This document shows positions 32,891-44,699 of a stretch of DNA of 64,000 bases, in pieces. The position numbers and the translations under genes were made by a program. Origin of the DNA: Hordeum vulgare subsp. vulgare (Eukaryota > Streptophyta > Magnoliopsida > Poales > Poaceae); assembly GCF_904849725.1 (NCBI RefSeq), contig NC_058519.1, positions 26,643,267 through 26,707,266 on the forward strand. Reading direction: 5' to 3'. Under the pieces are notes generated by a model that worked only from the letters and a program-made list of their open reading frames with translations, ran no database searches and was not told where the DNA came from. The first letter of the stretch is position 1, and each line of letters opens with the position of its first letter.

Positions 32891-35396
32891 TATAGACAAA
32901 AGTAAACTGTCTGTCTCTATTTTTAATTCACATGAACTTTGACTAATATGGTATATACAAAATATTATTGGAATGCATATTTTATTTAGCTAAATACTGA
33001 TACAATGTTTTATTTAATAAAATACTGATAAAATATCGTATTTACCGAGATACTCCTTTAATATTTAACTAAAATTGTATTTATCAAACCGAACAAACTG
33101 ACACACATGCCTCATTATCCATTATCTACCGTGAGTAGGTGGTTCCTACAAACTAACATGCATATTATTCCTACATATTACTTTGCCGAGTTGTCATTTT
33201 CAAAACTCAACAATTGCTATTTAAATGTTTGTCGAGTGCCTGATAATATGAACTTCGCAAAGTTGATGGTTGTTGACCTCCGTCTAGCCGAGTGATGTTT
33301 GCCGAGAACAGAAATCGACAAACACAATGCATAGTTGTTTCTAGCTAGGACTTGCTAAGTGTGTTGGAAACTCACCGAATTCAGCGATTCCGGTCGTGAA
33401 ATGGCATTAACAAAAAACCTTATCACCATCACGTCCCAAAAATGAACGGTGTAAAAATAAGTAGCTATCTTTTTGAATGTAGATTGTTCTTATATACGTG
33501 TTTAGTTTTCTTGATTGTATGTAATATCAACTTTTATACCATGCATGCATGGTACGCTCGAATTCGGTTTCATTTAGTCGGTGTAAGCTTTATTCATACA
33601 TGTACATAGGTTGGTCTACTGTGCAATTATCTGATTATGCCGCAAAATCTCGAACAAAACATGTTTAACATATTTGTCCTCTCAAAACCAAACATGCGTT
33701 TATCGTATTTTTAAGAAATATTAACTTACAAAAGTTATAGTTCAAGGACTAATGTCACATGTAATTTTTACTCATTAACAATGAAAACTGAGTATCCTAG
33801 CAACCAGAAAAACAGTTTGAGCGAAGTAGTCAACTGTAACCTCTAATGCATTAGGCAATATAAAGTCTTGGCAGACCTGGTGAGATATATAATTCATGCA
33901 TCGGCCTATTTTGCAAGGCGGGGTTGCCATAGTTCCGTTGTAATTCACTCTTGTTCATCCAAAAAAGGTTAATTAGAATACCTTCAGTATCACAATCTGA
34001 TGCCTTTTGTCGATAAGATAAAAAAATGTGTAGATGCAAAGTCTATTACATGGAACACGAACATTTTTTTCTTGCGTATAATAACCTGTGCCAAACAATG
34101 TGCTACCCTGGAAAACAATTGATTGATCCTCCTTCACAGAAATTACATAAAACATAGAGAACATACCTGATTAAAGTTGAATCCCTGTAGAAAATAAAAT
34201 ATGTTTGGAACCTGAAAAAAAGTCGAGTCAGGTGAAATTCTTATAACACCCATGAAATCAGGCCCAATATCGAATGCGATAACAAAATGCAAATATAGGA
34301 TAAGCCGTCAAAAGCACAGTCCGAGTATAAGAGGTCACAAAAACAAACTGGATTAAAATGTACATTTTTTACTCTGCATGCCCCAAACAGACAATGATCT
34401 AATCAACCGAATTGTATATTTTACTACATGTCAAAGATGAAGAAAAAGGGAGAGGGTCAAGGGATATTGGTGGTATAAAACATGAGAAACTGAGACAAAA
34501 AGACAGCTGATATGTGCACTAAAAATATGAAACTTGTTTAAGTGAGTGAATCTCCATGCCCCAAACAGGCAAATATCATAGAGAGATACATGTTAAAAAG
34601 TCATTACAATTAAATACACCAAAAAATATATTATACTACCCCAGATCAAAACCAAACCATTTGCTTAATGATTAGCTTATCACCTCGTCATTGGCTGCGA
34701 TGGTGCCACGGCCAAGAAGAGCTTACCATATGTACCCCGGCTACATAGGTTAGACAATGCTAGATTTCACACGCTGCATGGAGAGAGAAGCATTGTATTA
34801 ACCCAATCCAAAGGCTGGCAGGGCGATGTTTGATATATTATCCAGTGCATAGTGAAAGGTCCCCCACTGGACCTCATCACCCAATTTTATGTAGCGCGTG
34901 GAGGCAGCCAATTATATAATCAGCTCATGATGTTCATCATGTACATGCAAATCTCGCTTTCCTATTTGCCGGTGGATATAACTTGCCGCGATCTCTTCGT
35001 CACCTGCAACACACAGAGAGAGAGAGAGAGGGAGATGATGATGCCTAATTTCATCAGAAGGAAGATACCAAGGCCAACGTGCCATGGTGCAGATAGATTT
35101 AGATGTGATTTGCGGCTGGGTCTAACACGCCGTGGATGAAAGGAAAGACATGTTACTCTAACATGCCTATATGCCCTGCCACCTATGATTGGCACCAGAT
35201 CGCCATGAAAGAGGCGATGAAGGCTTAGACCAACAACTCTTCGTTAGGGATTAACTAAAGGCGATTTCTTGAGATAACGATCTTGTTGGTAGGAAAATAG
35301 ATGACGGCTTTGTTTTTGTTTTGGAAGAGGTCGATCTGGTAGTCCTTCCACGGCAAGAGTCTAATGGAAATAATTTATGGTTTTAGATTTTATCTA

Positions 35397-35951
35397 CTAG
35401 CAAAAGGGCCCATGCGTTGCAACGGAAGAAAGAAATACCACACGGCACACACTCTTAATTTATAAAAAATGTCTATAATTTGAGAATTTATAGTTACGAT
35501 ACAAATAAAGATGGTCTTATCCTACAAAAATGCAGTTCAAAATTTCACAGGTCTTCTATTTTAACACGGCTTGCATGTAGATTTAATACGTACAAAGAAT
35601 CAGTCAAGTGACCTTCAGTTTCATCTCTAATCCTGATTTTGTTGACGTGTTCATTCCCAACCCGGATGAGTACCGGTATGAAAGAAAGACGAATAATGAC
35701 TTATTTATTAAGATTGCACCCTAGATAGTATTTTTATTAAACGTTTAACAGATAAAATAATATCATATTTAAATTCTACATATTTTTCTAATCAAATTCC
35801 ATGTATAATATGTTAAATTTGGAGTTACGATTTAAAAGATATGAATATTTAAAAATATATTTAATATATACTACGAGTTTCATGTCATAAACAGTAAGGG
35901 CTTTTTTGTAAAATCACATCGGTGGGTTTTCGACGGAAGCAATAGCCTCTT

Positions 35952-35982
<31 letters not shown>

Positions 35983-35990
35983 GGTATAGA
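35397..35990 (-). mobile_element. Small Helitron, 594 bp
   Basis: On the minus strand it starts TCTATACCTATATATA after A (35991) and ends with a CGTTGCAACG palindrome, CCCTTTTGCTAG, then T. It contains a (TA)n run at 35953-35982. Its first ~270 bases repeat the neighbouring block 35991-36251. Confidence 0.85.
35953..35982. repeat. (TA)n microsatellite in the small Helitron head
   Basis: About 15 TA units lie between TCTATACC and the AATAAAGAGGCTA part of the Helitron head. The neighbouring head copy at 36251 has no such expansion. Confidence 0.95.
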
Positions 35991-36251
35991 TTCATATTGC
36001 ACCCTAGATAGTATTTTTATTAAACGTTTAACAGATAAAATAATATCATATTTAAATTCTACATATTTTTCTAATCAAATTCCATGTATAATATGTTAAA
36101 TTTGGAGTTACGGTTTAAAAGATATGAGTATTTAAAAATATATTTAATATATACTACGAGTTTAATGTCATAAACAGTAAGGGCTTTTTTGTAAAATCAC
36201 CTCGGTGGGTTTTCCGACGGAAACGATAGCCTCTTTATTATTAGGTAAAGA
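35991..36251 (-). mobile_element. Second Helitron head in tandem (3'-truncated copy)
   Basis: On the minus strand it starts TCTTTACCTAATAATAAAG after A (36252) and matches the first ~270 bases of the Helitron at 35397-35990 at high identity. It stops at 'gggtgcaata', and the next Helitron starts four bases later. So two heads precede one 3' end. Confidence 0.85.
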
Positions 36252-36649
36252 TGATTAAATAAGGTTACTTAACGTGGAGACTTGAGAATGTCTTTGTTAC
36301 GCGTAGGTTGGGTCAGGTTGGTAGTTTTTCCCACGGCAATACTCTAGAGGCTGACCAGTTTTTTTAGTTATTTTACTGCAAGAGCAAAAAAAATAAATAT
36401 AGTATATGTTTTTGCCTGGGACTAATTAACATGCGCTATTGAAAATATCAGTTACGTGTAGGCTGGGTCAGGTAGGCTACTTTTTTCTACCGCAGTAGTA
36501 ACATAAAATTAAATGATCTAGAAAAAAACTGACTTAGGATGTTATGATTGAGTCTGCACCGTAAAAATTTGGTCCCACAAGATGGACGGCTCGTAAAATC
36601 TAATTAACGTGGGAATTTTTAAGGAGTCTCTAATTAGTATAAGTATAGA

Positions 36650-37713
36650 TTTTGAAGAAACATAGCATATATAAGCACCGCCTTTACTCTACAGAGAAAT
36701 TACACTTTTGCTGCAACAAAATTAAATTACCTATGATGAATACACAAAAGAAGTAAAACTATTGTAGAGAGTGCATGCCTCACCCACCCCTCTTTCATGT
36801 TTTTCTTTGTGATTTCTAAATTTAAACTAGTGTATCTTTTGAACGTAAGGTCATATTAAGTTTCACTTGCATATTCGTGTTCCTTGGGATGAGGGCTTCT
36901 AAATAAGGCCAATTTTAGATATGTTTTGACACATTTTTAATTTCTGAAACTTAATAGAAATGAATGTTAAAATCAGCAAGTTGAAGAACTGAAACTTAAA
37001 ACCATGCGGGGGCTCCAATGTTTTGACAAGTTTTAAAAACTTCAGCAAGTTTCAACAACTAAAACTTGATAGAACAAACGATAAATTCAGAAAGTTTCAA
37101 AAACCTCGTAAAACTTGGTGAAACTTTGTAAAACTTAATATTAGGACTATCAAGTTTTAATATTTGAAACTTGGCAATTTTTAAAAAGATGTTTAATGTA
37201 TTCAAAATTGATATTATTTAAAAGTACTCGTTGCAACAAACACAAATATGCAAAGAAACTTAATTGGACCGAGTGCTGCGATTTAAGGGTTAATGAAATT
37301 AACTAGAACACGAATACTGAAGCTAATGGTTGTCCGTGCATGCAGGCATGCCCACCCCCCTCACGTGCGTGGCCCTGTGAGTTTCTCCTTTCAAAGAGGG
37401 TCTTGACCTTCTCAGTTATAGAATTGGGAAGAAACATGCTGCTTACTTCTAAGCATGTATAGCCTCCAAGTTTCAAACCTATAATCATTATGTTGCCCAG
37501 AACTGGGATTGGGTTATCCTCCTCTTCTTTTGCTTACAATGTCTAGTTTTTGATTTCTTCTTCTTCTTCCCTCTTTGTATACCATCCCTTTATATTAATG
37601 AAAATTGCCATGTAACTATTGTTCTACGGTTCAGGGTTTAAAAAAGATGTAGCATAGTGAGTAGCAGATGACACAAATAATAGAATGTTGTTGTAGCATT
37701 CCTGATGGGTGGA
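36650..37713. other. AT-rich spacer with AAACTT words
   Basis: No gene recognised. From about 36900 to 37190 the words 'aaacttg' and 'caagttt' recur in both orientations, a degenerate low-complexity repeat. The rest shows nothing specific. Confidence 0.5.
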
Positions 37714-37896
37714 TCAATCCCAATGCTCTCTAATATCGAAACGACTACTCGCATCGCCAGGGTGATCGGAGTAGGCCAAAAAAAATTCTGGATAGGTCGA
37801 ACTATTGGAAGCGAATGGAAAAGGAACATTGAGTGGAATCAAAGAAACTAGCAGACTTATTATTAAATAAATACAAATAGGTGCAAATTCCGACAT
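37714..37896 (-). pseudogene. nad3: Mitochondrial nad3 fragment in nuclear DNA (NUMT)
   Basis: On the minus strand the frame begins MSEFAPICIYLIISLLVSLI and continues VPFPFASNSSTYPE, then GDASSRFDIR. That is the start of plant mitochondrial NADH dehydrogenase subunit 3, an inner-membrane subunit of complex I. Similarity ends at RFDIR, so about half the protein is missing. A small deletion lies after STYPE. Serine at position 2 and the prolines in SLIP and PFPF match the unedited gene as I recall it; RNA editing would change several of these. That points to transfer as DNA. It is not expected to function here. Confidence 0.8.
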
Positions 37897-37931
37897 CTAT
37901 TCATATTACTATTTGGATACTTCCATATATA

Positions 37932-38045
37932 CTCCCTCCGTCCAAGAATTCTTGTCTTAGATTTGTTTAGATATGAATGTATCTAGTCACGTTTTAGTAT
38001 TTTGATACATCCATTTCTAGACAAACCTGAGACAAATGGAGGGAG
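37932..38045 (+). mobile_element. Stowaway MITE, 114 bp
   Basis: Starts CTCCCTCCGTCCAAGAATTC and ends with its inverse, ACAAATGGAGGGAG, with TA at 37930-37931 and 38046-38047. Same family type as the MITE at 31470-31593. Confidence 0.93.
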
Positions 38046-38047
38046 TA

Positions 38048-40226
38048 TATGGGATGTGAAACATGGTCATTAGGTAATACGTTGTATGTCCTAGTCTACA
38101 CAAAATAGCCTCATATATTTTAGGAAAAATGTATCTTAATTATGAATGTTCTAATTTCCTCATTGCATTCGAACACCTAGTTTGATGTTTGATCCAAATC
38201 AGGTGGCACTCGTTCTCCCTACTGTCTCACGTGGTACATCTCTTGTAATTGCATGTCTTCAAGAAGAGTGCAACTTGGTAGTAGATAACCATCACAGTGA
38301 CCCAGAGCATTGGACAGATGCAACAGAACTGCTGGTAAATCATTACAAACATACCATAGGCTTGAAACTGTTACATCATGTGTATGTGATTGGCTAATAC
38401 ATTAGGAGTGCAGGCTATGACGCCATGTGATAGAACTCAGAGCCACCCTACCATATGGACCGGAAGAGACTGGTTATGCCACACCTCCTCCGTCGCCATC
38501 TTCTTGGCCTCAATATAGAGAGCATATCGACATTGCTAAAGATTAGCTTGATGGAATCATCCGAGTAGATGATGAAATTCTTTGAACTCAAAAGCCACAC
38601 AAGTAACCCCAAAAAACTAATTTTGTGGACAATTTGAATAATTTAGACATGTCGATGAAGCCTAGAATTGATCTATCATAGTACAGTCTAAATCTAAGAG
38701 CATGGTTGTATAGTGACTCTCACCAAGCATTATTGGACTCACAGACAATGGAAGAACGCTAAATGCCACTTGGGACTCATGGGGAACTTCAATATCTTTA
38801 CAAATTGTTGGCAAGTAACATCACCACCATGCTTGCCGGACCACTTGTTATTGGATGAGAAATTTACAGAAACTAATGTCCTCAAACTACCGAGGGCACA
38901 TATTCATCCTACCACTCGTTTCAGGCATCAAGCGATACAAAATAAATAATATTTATAGTAAATTTTATATTTCCTTAATTATAATTCTTTGTCAATCACA
39001 AGTGCAGAAAAAGCTAGCTATAGCGTGGCAAAACGAGACTTGTTGGTGTGGAAGGCCGACGTGGTAATGTTAAAACCCACGTAAGCAGTATTTTAGATAC
39101 TTGATGTGCCATGTGCCATGTGCCATGTGGCCAACACAACCACTAAATATTCATCAGTAGTGGCATGCTGGTTGAAGACGACCTACACAAGGTTGACATA
39201 CACAAGGTCGTAAAAAGGCACAAATGTCAAACCAAATGGTGCCCGTGAACGAATTGTGTTGCTGGTTGAGGATGCAAAAGAGGTGCGTTCTCACAACATT
39301 GAGGGAAGCACTTCACTATTGAGTTCATCCTAAAACAAGATTCGAGCTCGAACCCGTGCGCTCTCAACGATTTGGGTTTTCTGGCCGTTGGATCTTGTGT
39401 TCGGAGAGATGTCGGCCATCGGATCCAAACCCGTGTGCTGTTGAAATTCGTCTCAAAATCCTCTCTCACCGTGTAGTGATCCACCAGCTGTCGCTGATGT
39501 GTGGGGCTTTCGATGGCTGGGGCCCGTATGTCATCGGCTGTGGCTAAAAGGGGCTCCCGTGTGGAGTGGTTGCCGCGGCGGGAGGGCGTGCCACCGCCGA
39601 TAAATACGCCTCCCTGCCGAGGGTATTTCTGTTTTTTCTCCTCCTGTCGCAGGCCCGCTGTTCGCTCGCTGTTTTCCAACCAGAAGTCCTGCTGTGTGGG
39701 CCTTTTCGCTAGTTGGGGCCCACCTGTCATCTGCTGCTCCTAGATGTCATGCGCATGTGTGTGCTTTTTTGCCCGTCGGATCAGCCGGGAGGCATATGAG
39801 GCAGTGTGCTCGGGCACATCGATTTGTGCTCTCACTCGCTTGTCCGACTAGGGTTTCTGGATCGAGCGCTCTTGCCCCCCATTGCCGCCACTGCCCTCAC
39901 CGCTCGTCCTCCTCGACCTGCCTTCATACTTGGGGTGAGACAACCGGAGGATAGGCCATGGTTCATGGTTTTCCTACCTCTCCCGCTCCTTACTTTTTTG
40001 TATGCCTCGTAGTTGGGACGATGACGCGGTGTGGAGAGGGAGCTACTTTGCGAGCTGACTGGAGAGGGAGCACACCGGAGAGGGATGGCTGAGGTGATTA
40101 TTTGGTTGTCTGATTGCCTGTTCGTTCGTGATGTGCATGTGCTCATCCATGGCCTTGTTATTTTCAGGGATCTGTCTAGGTCTGCTTGTGTTCTTAGATC
40201 TCGGTCCTCTGTGCTCGAGGTTGGTT
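38048..40226. other. Unassigned stretch, GC-rich from 39.3 to 40.0 kb
   Basis: No gene recognised. A short array of 'catgtgc' units lies near 39110-39130. The GC-rich block 39330-39950 has several overlapping open frames on both strands, including one of 167 codons (39730-39227, minus), none with recognisable motifs. It could be promoter and 5' sequence of the gene that left the response-regulator fragment downstream, but this is speculation. Confidence 0.35.
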
Positions 40227-41075
40227 GTCTGGTTCCTTTGCAGGTGATTCTCTCCTCTTGCTTATCCTCTTCGGTTATTTTGTAGGTTTCTTAGATGTGT
40301 ATAGGTCTATGAACTAAAATTTGTGGATCTTTCTAGGTTCGTCTGGTGGAGAAGCACCTGCCTGGGGTCTCCTTTTGTTCTCGATTGCCGATCTGGTTGC
40401 TTTGTAGGTGATTCTCTCCTCTTGCCTGCCCTCTTCGGTGTTTTTGTAGGTTTTTTATATGTACATGTGTGTATCTGAACTGCCCGCTTGTGTGATTGTC
40501 TTAGGTTGTTTGGAAGCCGTGTTGCTCGAGGAGGACGAGGGGCTTTACTTCGAGGAGATTCTTTCCCTTGCCGGGCCGATTCACTGTTTTTCTAGGTTTT
40601 CCTGTATGTGTGTTCTATGTTGTTTGCTTGTTTCTGTTAGGGATATTTTTATGTCCGGCTAAGGTAAAGTCCATGTTTTGTGATGTCTCTATTAGATGTC
40701 TCTATTAAACGTGTTGTTTGTTTGTTTCTGTTAGTGAAGTCCTCATGTTAGGCTAAGGTAGAGTCCAACTTCTGTGATTCTTATAGGTTGTTTGGATGTC
40801 TTTGTTAGCTATGTTGTTTGGTTGTCTCTGTTAGCTATGTTGTTTGCTTGTTGCTGGGAAGGATATTCTCATGTATGCCTAGGTTAAAGTCTAGCTTTTG
40901 TGATTCTTCTAGGTTGTTTGGCTGTCTTTGTTAGCTGTGTTTGTTTGCTTGTCCTTGTCAAGGAGATTTTTTCCCTGCTTAACTTTCTTAGGTTCCTATC
41001 CAATGTACATTCCTTGTTGATTTTTTCCCTGCTTAACTTTCTTAGGTACCTATCCAATGTACATTATTTGTTGTC
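40227..41075 (+). repeat. Layered imperfect tandem repeats
   Basis: Three repeat sets are visible. 'gtgattctctcctcttgc' blocks occur at about 40243 and 40408. A 110-130 base unit with 'tgtttgcttgtttctgtta' and 'ggctaaggtaaagtcca' recurs between 40620 and 40990. A ~54-base unit starting 'ttttttccctgcttaact' occurs at about 40968 and 41022. The sequence is T-rich with repeated 'tctaggttgtttgg', resembling expanded intron sequence. Confidence 0.75.
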
Positions 41076-41557
41076 TTCCTTGTTTCTCCCATGCCTTGTT
41101 TTTCTGTTTGGGAAGCATCTTTGGTTTGTGCTCATTTTCCTTGTCCTGGACTGTAAGGGGTTGATGTCTAGTTATATGGGTCACTTGTTGTTACTTGTTT
41201 GGTTCATGCATTGTTTATGGCATTCCTATCTGAACTGGCCTCTCGTGTGATTGTTCCAGGTTGTTTGGAGCCCGTGCTGCCCGAAGTTGCCTCAGCTCAC
41301 AAGTAGATTTGGTGTTGGTAGTTGTCATAGCTCACAAGTAGATTTGGTGTACTATGCATCATATATAAATGTTGCCTGTACCCAAAGATTGACTACCTCT
41401 TGATGGACAGATTCACTTGATTGCGTGACCTGGATTTATGATGCACTTTTTATATTGTAGAAGATGCACGAGGCATATGGTTTTTATCATGAAAAATGCA
41501 TAGGACCATTTCCCTTTTCTTGTGTTGTTACCCACTTCAGAAGAGTAACCTATTGTT

Positions 41558-41855
41558 GTGTGTCCAGTAACGATGACAAATCACGTTGTTATCGCACTGA
41601 GGATGCTGCGGGAAAACGGGGACATGTTTGATCTTATTATCAGTGATGTGCACATGCTAGACATGGATGGCTTGAAGCTTATTGGAATTGACAGTAAGAA
41701 CTTACCAGTATCCCTTCTCTGTTGCTACTTTTTCTGGGAGTCACTTGTGTTGTTCACTATTCTTTCACATTGATGTAGAAACTGTGCTAAAAAGGATACT
41801 CGATCTCATGAATGTTGAGAGACTCACTAGGGAAAATGTTGCAAGTCACCTACAG
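41558..41855 (+). pseudogene. Type-B response regulator fragment (receiver plus GARP pieces)
   Basis: The first piece (41558-41719) reads VIALRMLRENGDMFDLIISD then VHMLDMDGLKLI, a receiver domain around the phospho-accepting Asp of SDVHM. An intron-like T-rich stretch ends in TGATGTAG. A second piece (41779-41855) reads KRILDLMNVERLTRENVASH then LQ, the third helix region of the GARP Myb-like DNA-binding domain. Together these identify a type-B response regulator, a nuclear transcription factor of cytokinin signalling. The GARP exon ends at the normal place, but its donor is GC instead of GT. Most of both domains is missing, so it is a gene fragment. Confidence 0.8.
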
Positions 41856-42963
41856 GCAAGCCACTAAATTCCGTTCTTTCTTTTCTCTGATCTTACACAA
41901 TCTTATTGTTATTAATGTATTGTGAACCGTTTCTTTACGTCTTGGGAAACTACTTTATGGTACTTGAATATGTAGGTGCAATCTCACACAAAGAAGATAC
42001 AAGATAATTTGGTGACAATGACTCATTAATGGAAATAAAACACTAGCGGGAATTATTACTCTTTTTTCCTAGCATAAGTTATTGATTGAGATGCATGTTG
42101 TTATTCTATTTTTAAACCCTTGCGTTCTTGGCAAAAAATAAATTATTTGGTTCATATGAATGAGCATTGTTGGTATTGTTTGCTTTCCTCAGTGAAACCT
42201 TGATTTAGAACTACATGACAGGGTCATGTTGCCATACGTGGTGTCCTTTCTTGTTCATATAAATCTACAATCTGGGTGTTACTCATGTTTCCTCAACCAA
42301 CTTATAGTCACGTTTGGTCATAATTTGTTTACTGAGCGCATCATATGACCCTTAATTATCTGATGATCACGTATTACAAGGAACACATATATACAATATC
42401 ACTATTTAATACTCAGTTTGGTTGTCTCAATTTTACCGATTTGAATTCGTTCATGAAGTAAATCCATTGTTCCTCTATCTTTGCCATTTGGTTTTGCATT
42501 CCTGCATTCATGGGGAAAATTCATCTGGTTCTGGCTACAATATGTTTTCTTTCTATGGGTACTGGAGTTACATTGGTTGATTGTTTTTACGGTTTGGCTA
42601 GTGGTGTTACTACTTTGGTTCACACTTTTGGTGTTGAACTTCATGTTGAATGGCTGCGCTTTTGGTATCGAACTTTATGTATGATTATTGTTTGTCTTTT
42701 GTGATCTTATGAACACACTGGACACGATGCTAAACCTGAATTCCTACTAACTTAGCATTATCTACTTGACCAAAATGTTGGGACTCGCACCCTCGCGCCA
42801 AGGCGTGATCTAGATCTAGTATATATATTGTGTGCTTTAAACGTCTCCAAGGGCGTCCATGAGATGTTAATGCCGATGAACCACTCAGGTCACACCGACT
42901 CAATGGATGTTCACGGTGGTCGGTACGGAGAGGAGCGGATCAGATCTTAGAGATTAGACAATG
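41856..42963. other. AT-rich flank of the response-regulator fragment
   Basis: No coding signal recognised. Short ORFs (for example 42481-42684) have no motif and look like chance. Confidence 0.45.
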
Positions 42964-43140
42964 AACTAAATTACTCAATTGTCCTTAAGAACAATTAAAC
43001 CGGACAACACAACTTTGGAGTGCCATCCAAATCAACAGCTATGGCGTATGCATAGGAGGACGATTACTAAGTTACTTTATTGCCCTTAAAAATAAAACTA
43101 AATCGAACAACCCAACTTTAGAGTGCCATCCAAATCAAGG
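42964..43140. repeat. Two diverged direct repeats of ~73 bp
   Basis: Blocks 42964-43036 and 43067-43140 share 'actaa(a/g)ttact', an A-rich middle and 'gagtgccatccaaatcaa', about 80% alike. Confidence 0.75.
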
Positions 43141-44690
43141 GGCAGATGAAACTTATACTACACCCTCTCCGTGGTAGTAAGATGTATCGAAAAACCCATT
43201 TTCCATGAGGAAAAGGAGTGAAACTACTTCCTATTTTGAAGAAGCATGTCAGAAACTGCCATGTTTGGTTAGTTGGTTTATTTTTCTACTATTAGACTCG
43301 TGCATGGCAAGTGATGGCTCCATAATTTGACACTCATAATTGGATACTTTGATTGGTTCTCGAAGGTTTGTGTCAGTTCTTGCCTGAACGAAGAAACCAT
43401 GTTTCCTTGTTGTGCATGTAAAAATACTTTTGGAAATGGATAAATATCTGAACAAATGGGCCGACGTGGGACAATTTCCCTGTTAAATAAAACTCCATCT
43501 GGGCGCACTAGGAGAGAAGCCAATGCTAGTGCCAACTCTCATACAACCGCATCCACCTCACTCTCATATATACGAAAAAACTTCTGTAAAGGGTGGAAAA
43601 AAAGAAGAGAGAGCAAGACATCGCAATCGCCATCTGAACACGAGAGAAGAGATTCGTAGTGAAGTTTTTCATTTAGACCCATTCTGGTTTTCTTCACATC
43701 ACACCCCCTTAGTTCATCGATATTATCACCATAGAAAGAGCAATTCCAACCTGTAAGGCTAGGGTTTGTAACTCTATTCATGTTGTATCATAGATTAAGA
43801 TCGGATCGATCATTCATTTTATTGTAGCAGTTTGCAACAAACATCGATATGGTTTTCCCCTATTTGATCTTTGTGTTTGTAGGTGTGGAACATGTACATG
43901 ATTGGTGAGATTCATTTATGTTTATTCTATATATCATTATTTGTGAAACTAGTTCTATGATTGATTATTAAGGGTCGAACAACATGATCCGAAGACTTAC
44001 ACAAATGACACATGTTGTTGATCACACTACCCGTAGTACTTTGCTAAAAGCAAAGGATATGAAATCCCCATGATAGTTATGCTTAGAAGATCAGGGCAAA
44101 GTATTATTCCCTACATAGTGTGGGGCATATGAGTGACGTGCGTGACCCGTGCGGGGTGCTGTGGTTTCAATGTTTTTCTAACGATTTTTCCACCGACTTT
44201 TTATATACCGCATTTAAGATATTTTTTATGTTCTTATTCATTTTTTTCATTGTCTATTCTTATTTCTGTATTTTTATACATGAAATTTTATCATATGAGA
44301 TAAACATTTTGACAAAGCAACACTTATTAAAATGGATCCATTTAAAAATTCATTCATATTTTTAAATTGTAAATATATATTTAAATATTCATGATAGTTT
44401 TATTAATATGAATGTTATTTGAAAAATATTTAGTTTCTTAATATTGTGTATATTTTTATATGAGGAACATTGCTTTTCTAAATATCTGAATTTTTTTTAA
44501 TTCACTAATTTTTAATTTCTTTTATTACTTTAGAATTAATGAACTTTTTTAATATAAATCTTGAACATCTTTTAAATTTGATCAATACTTTTTGATATGT
44601 TTTTTTTCTTATGGAGTATGTTTGAGATAATTTATTTGAATCTGTTTTTAAGAGGAATTTATATGTGTGAAAAAAAGCTTAATCCCGGAA
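43141..44690. other. Unassigned AT-rich stretch
   Basis: No gene recognised. Around 43560-43870 a TATATA, a leader-like stretch and 'aaggctagggtttgtaac' suggest LTR or promoter sequence of an unknown element, but no partner repeat is visible. Confidence 0.35.
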
Positions 44691-44699
44691 GGGGTCCAT

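Larger units (their letters stand above)
31977..36649 (-). mobile_element. Helitron (minus strand), ~4.67 kb, containing nested copies
   Basis: On the minus strand it starts TCTATACTTATACTAATTA after A (36650). It ends with a perfect CCCGTGC...GCACGGG hairpin, GGTTGACGACTAG at 31977 and then T. Start and end words match the Helitron at 19471-22438, so both belong to one family. It contains Helitron copies at 35397-36251 and a MITE at 32667-32890. Most of the interior (32000-35390) is AT-rich with no coding signal. A short (GA)n run lies near 35015. The pairing of these two ends is inferred from family resemblance and the A|T flanks. Confidence 0.7.

Noticed and set aside
38182..38397. 71-codon ORF with protein-like composition (DPEHWTDATELLVNHYK)
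   Set aside because: No recognisable family, no neighbouring exons and a short length. It could be a relic exon but cannot be supported.
43456..43870. Possible promoter and leader of a gene or LTR (TATATA, 'ctagggtttgtaac')
   Set aside because: No coding sequence follows and no matching second LTR is visible, so it is mentioned only as an unassigned stretch.
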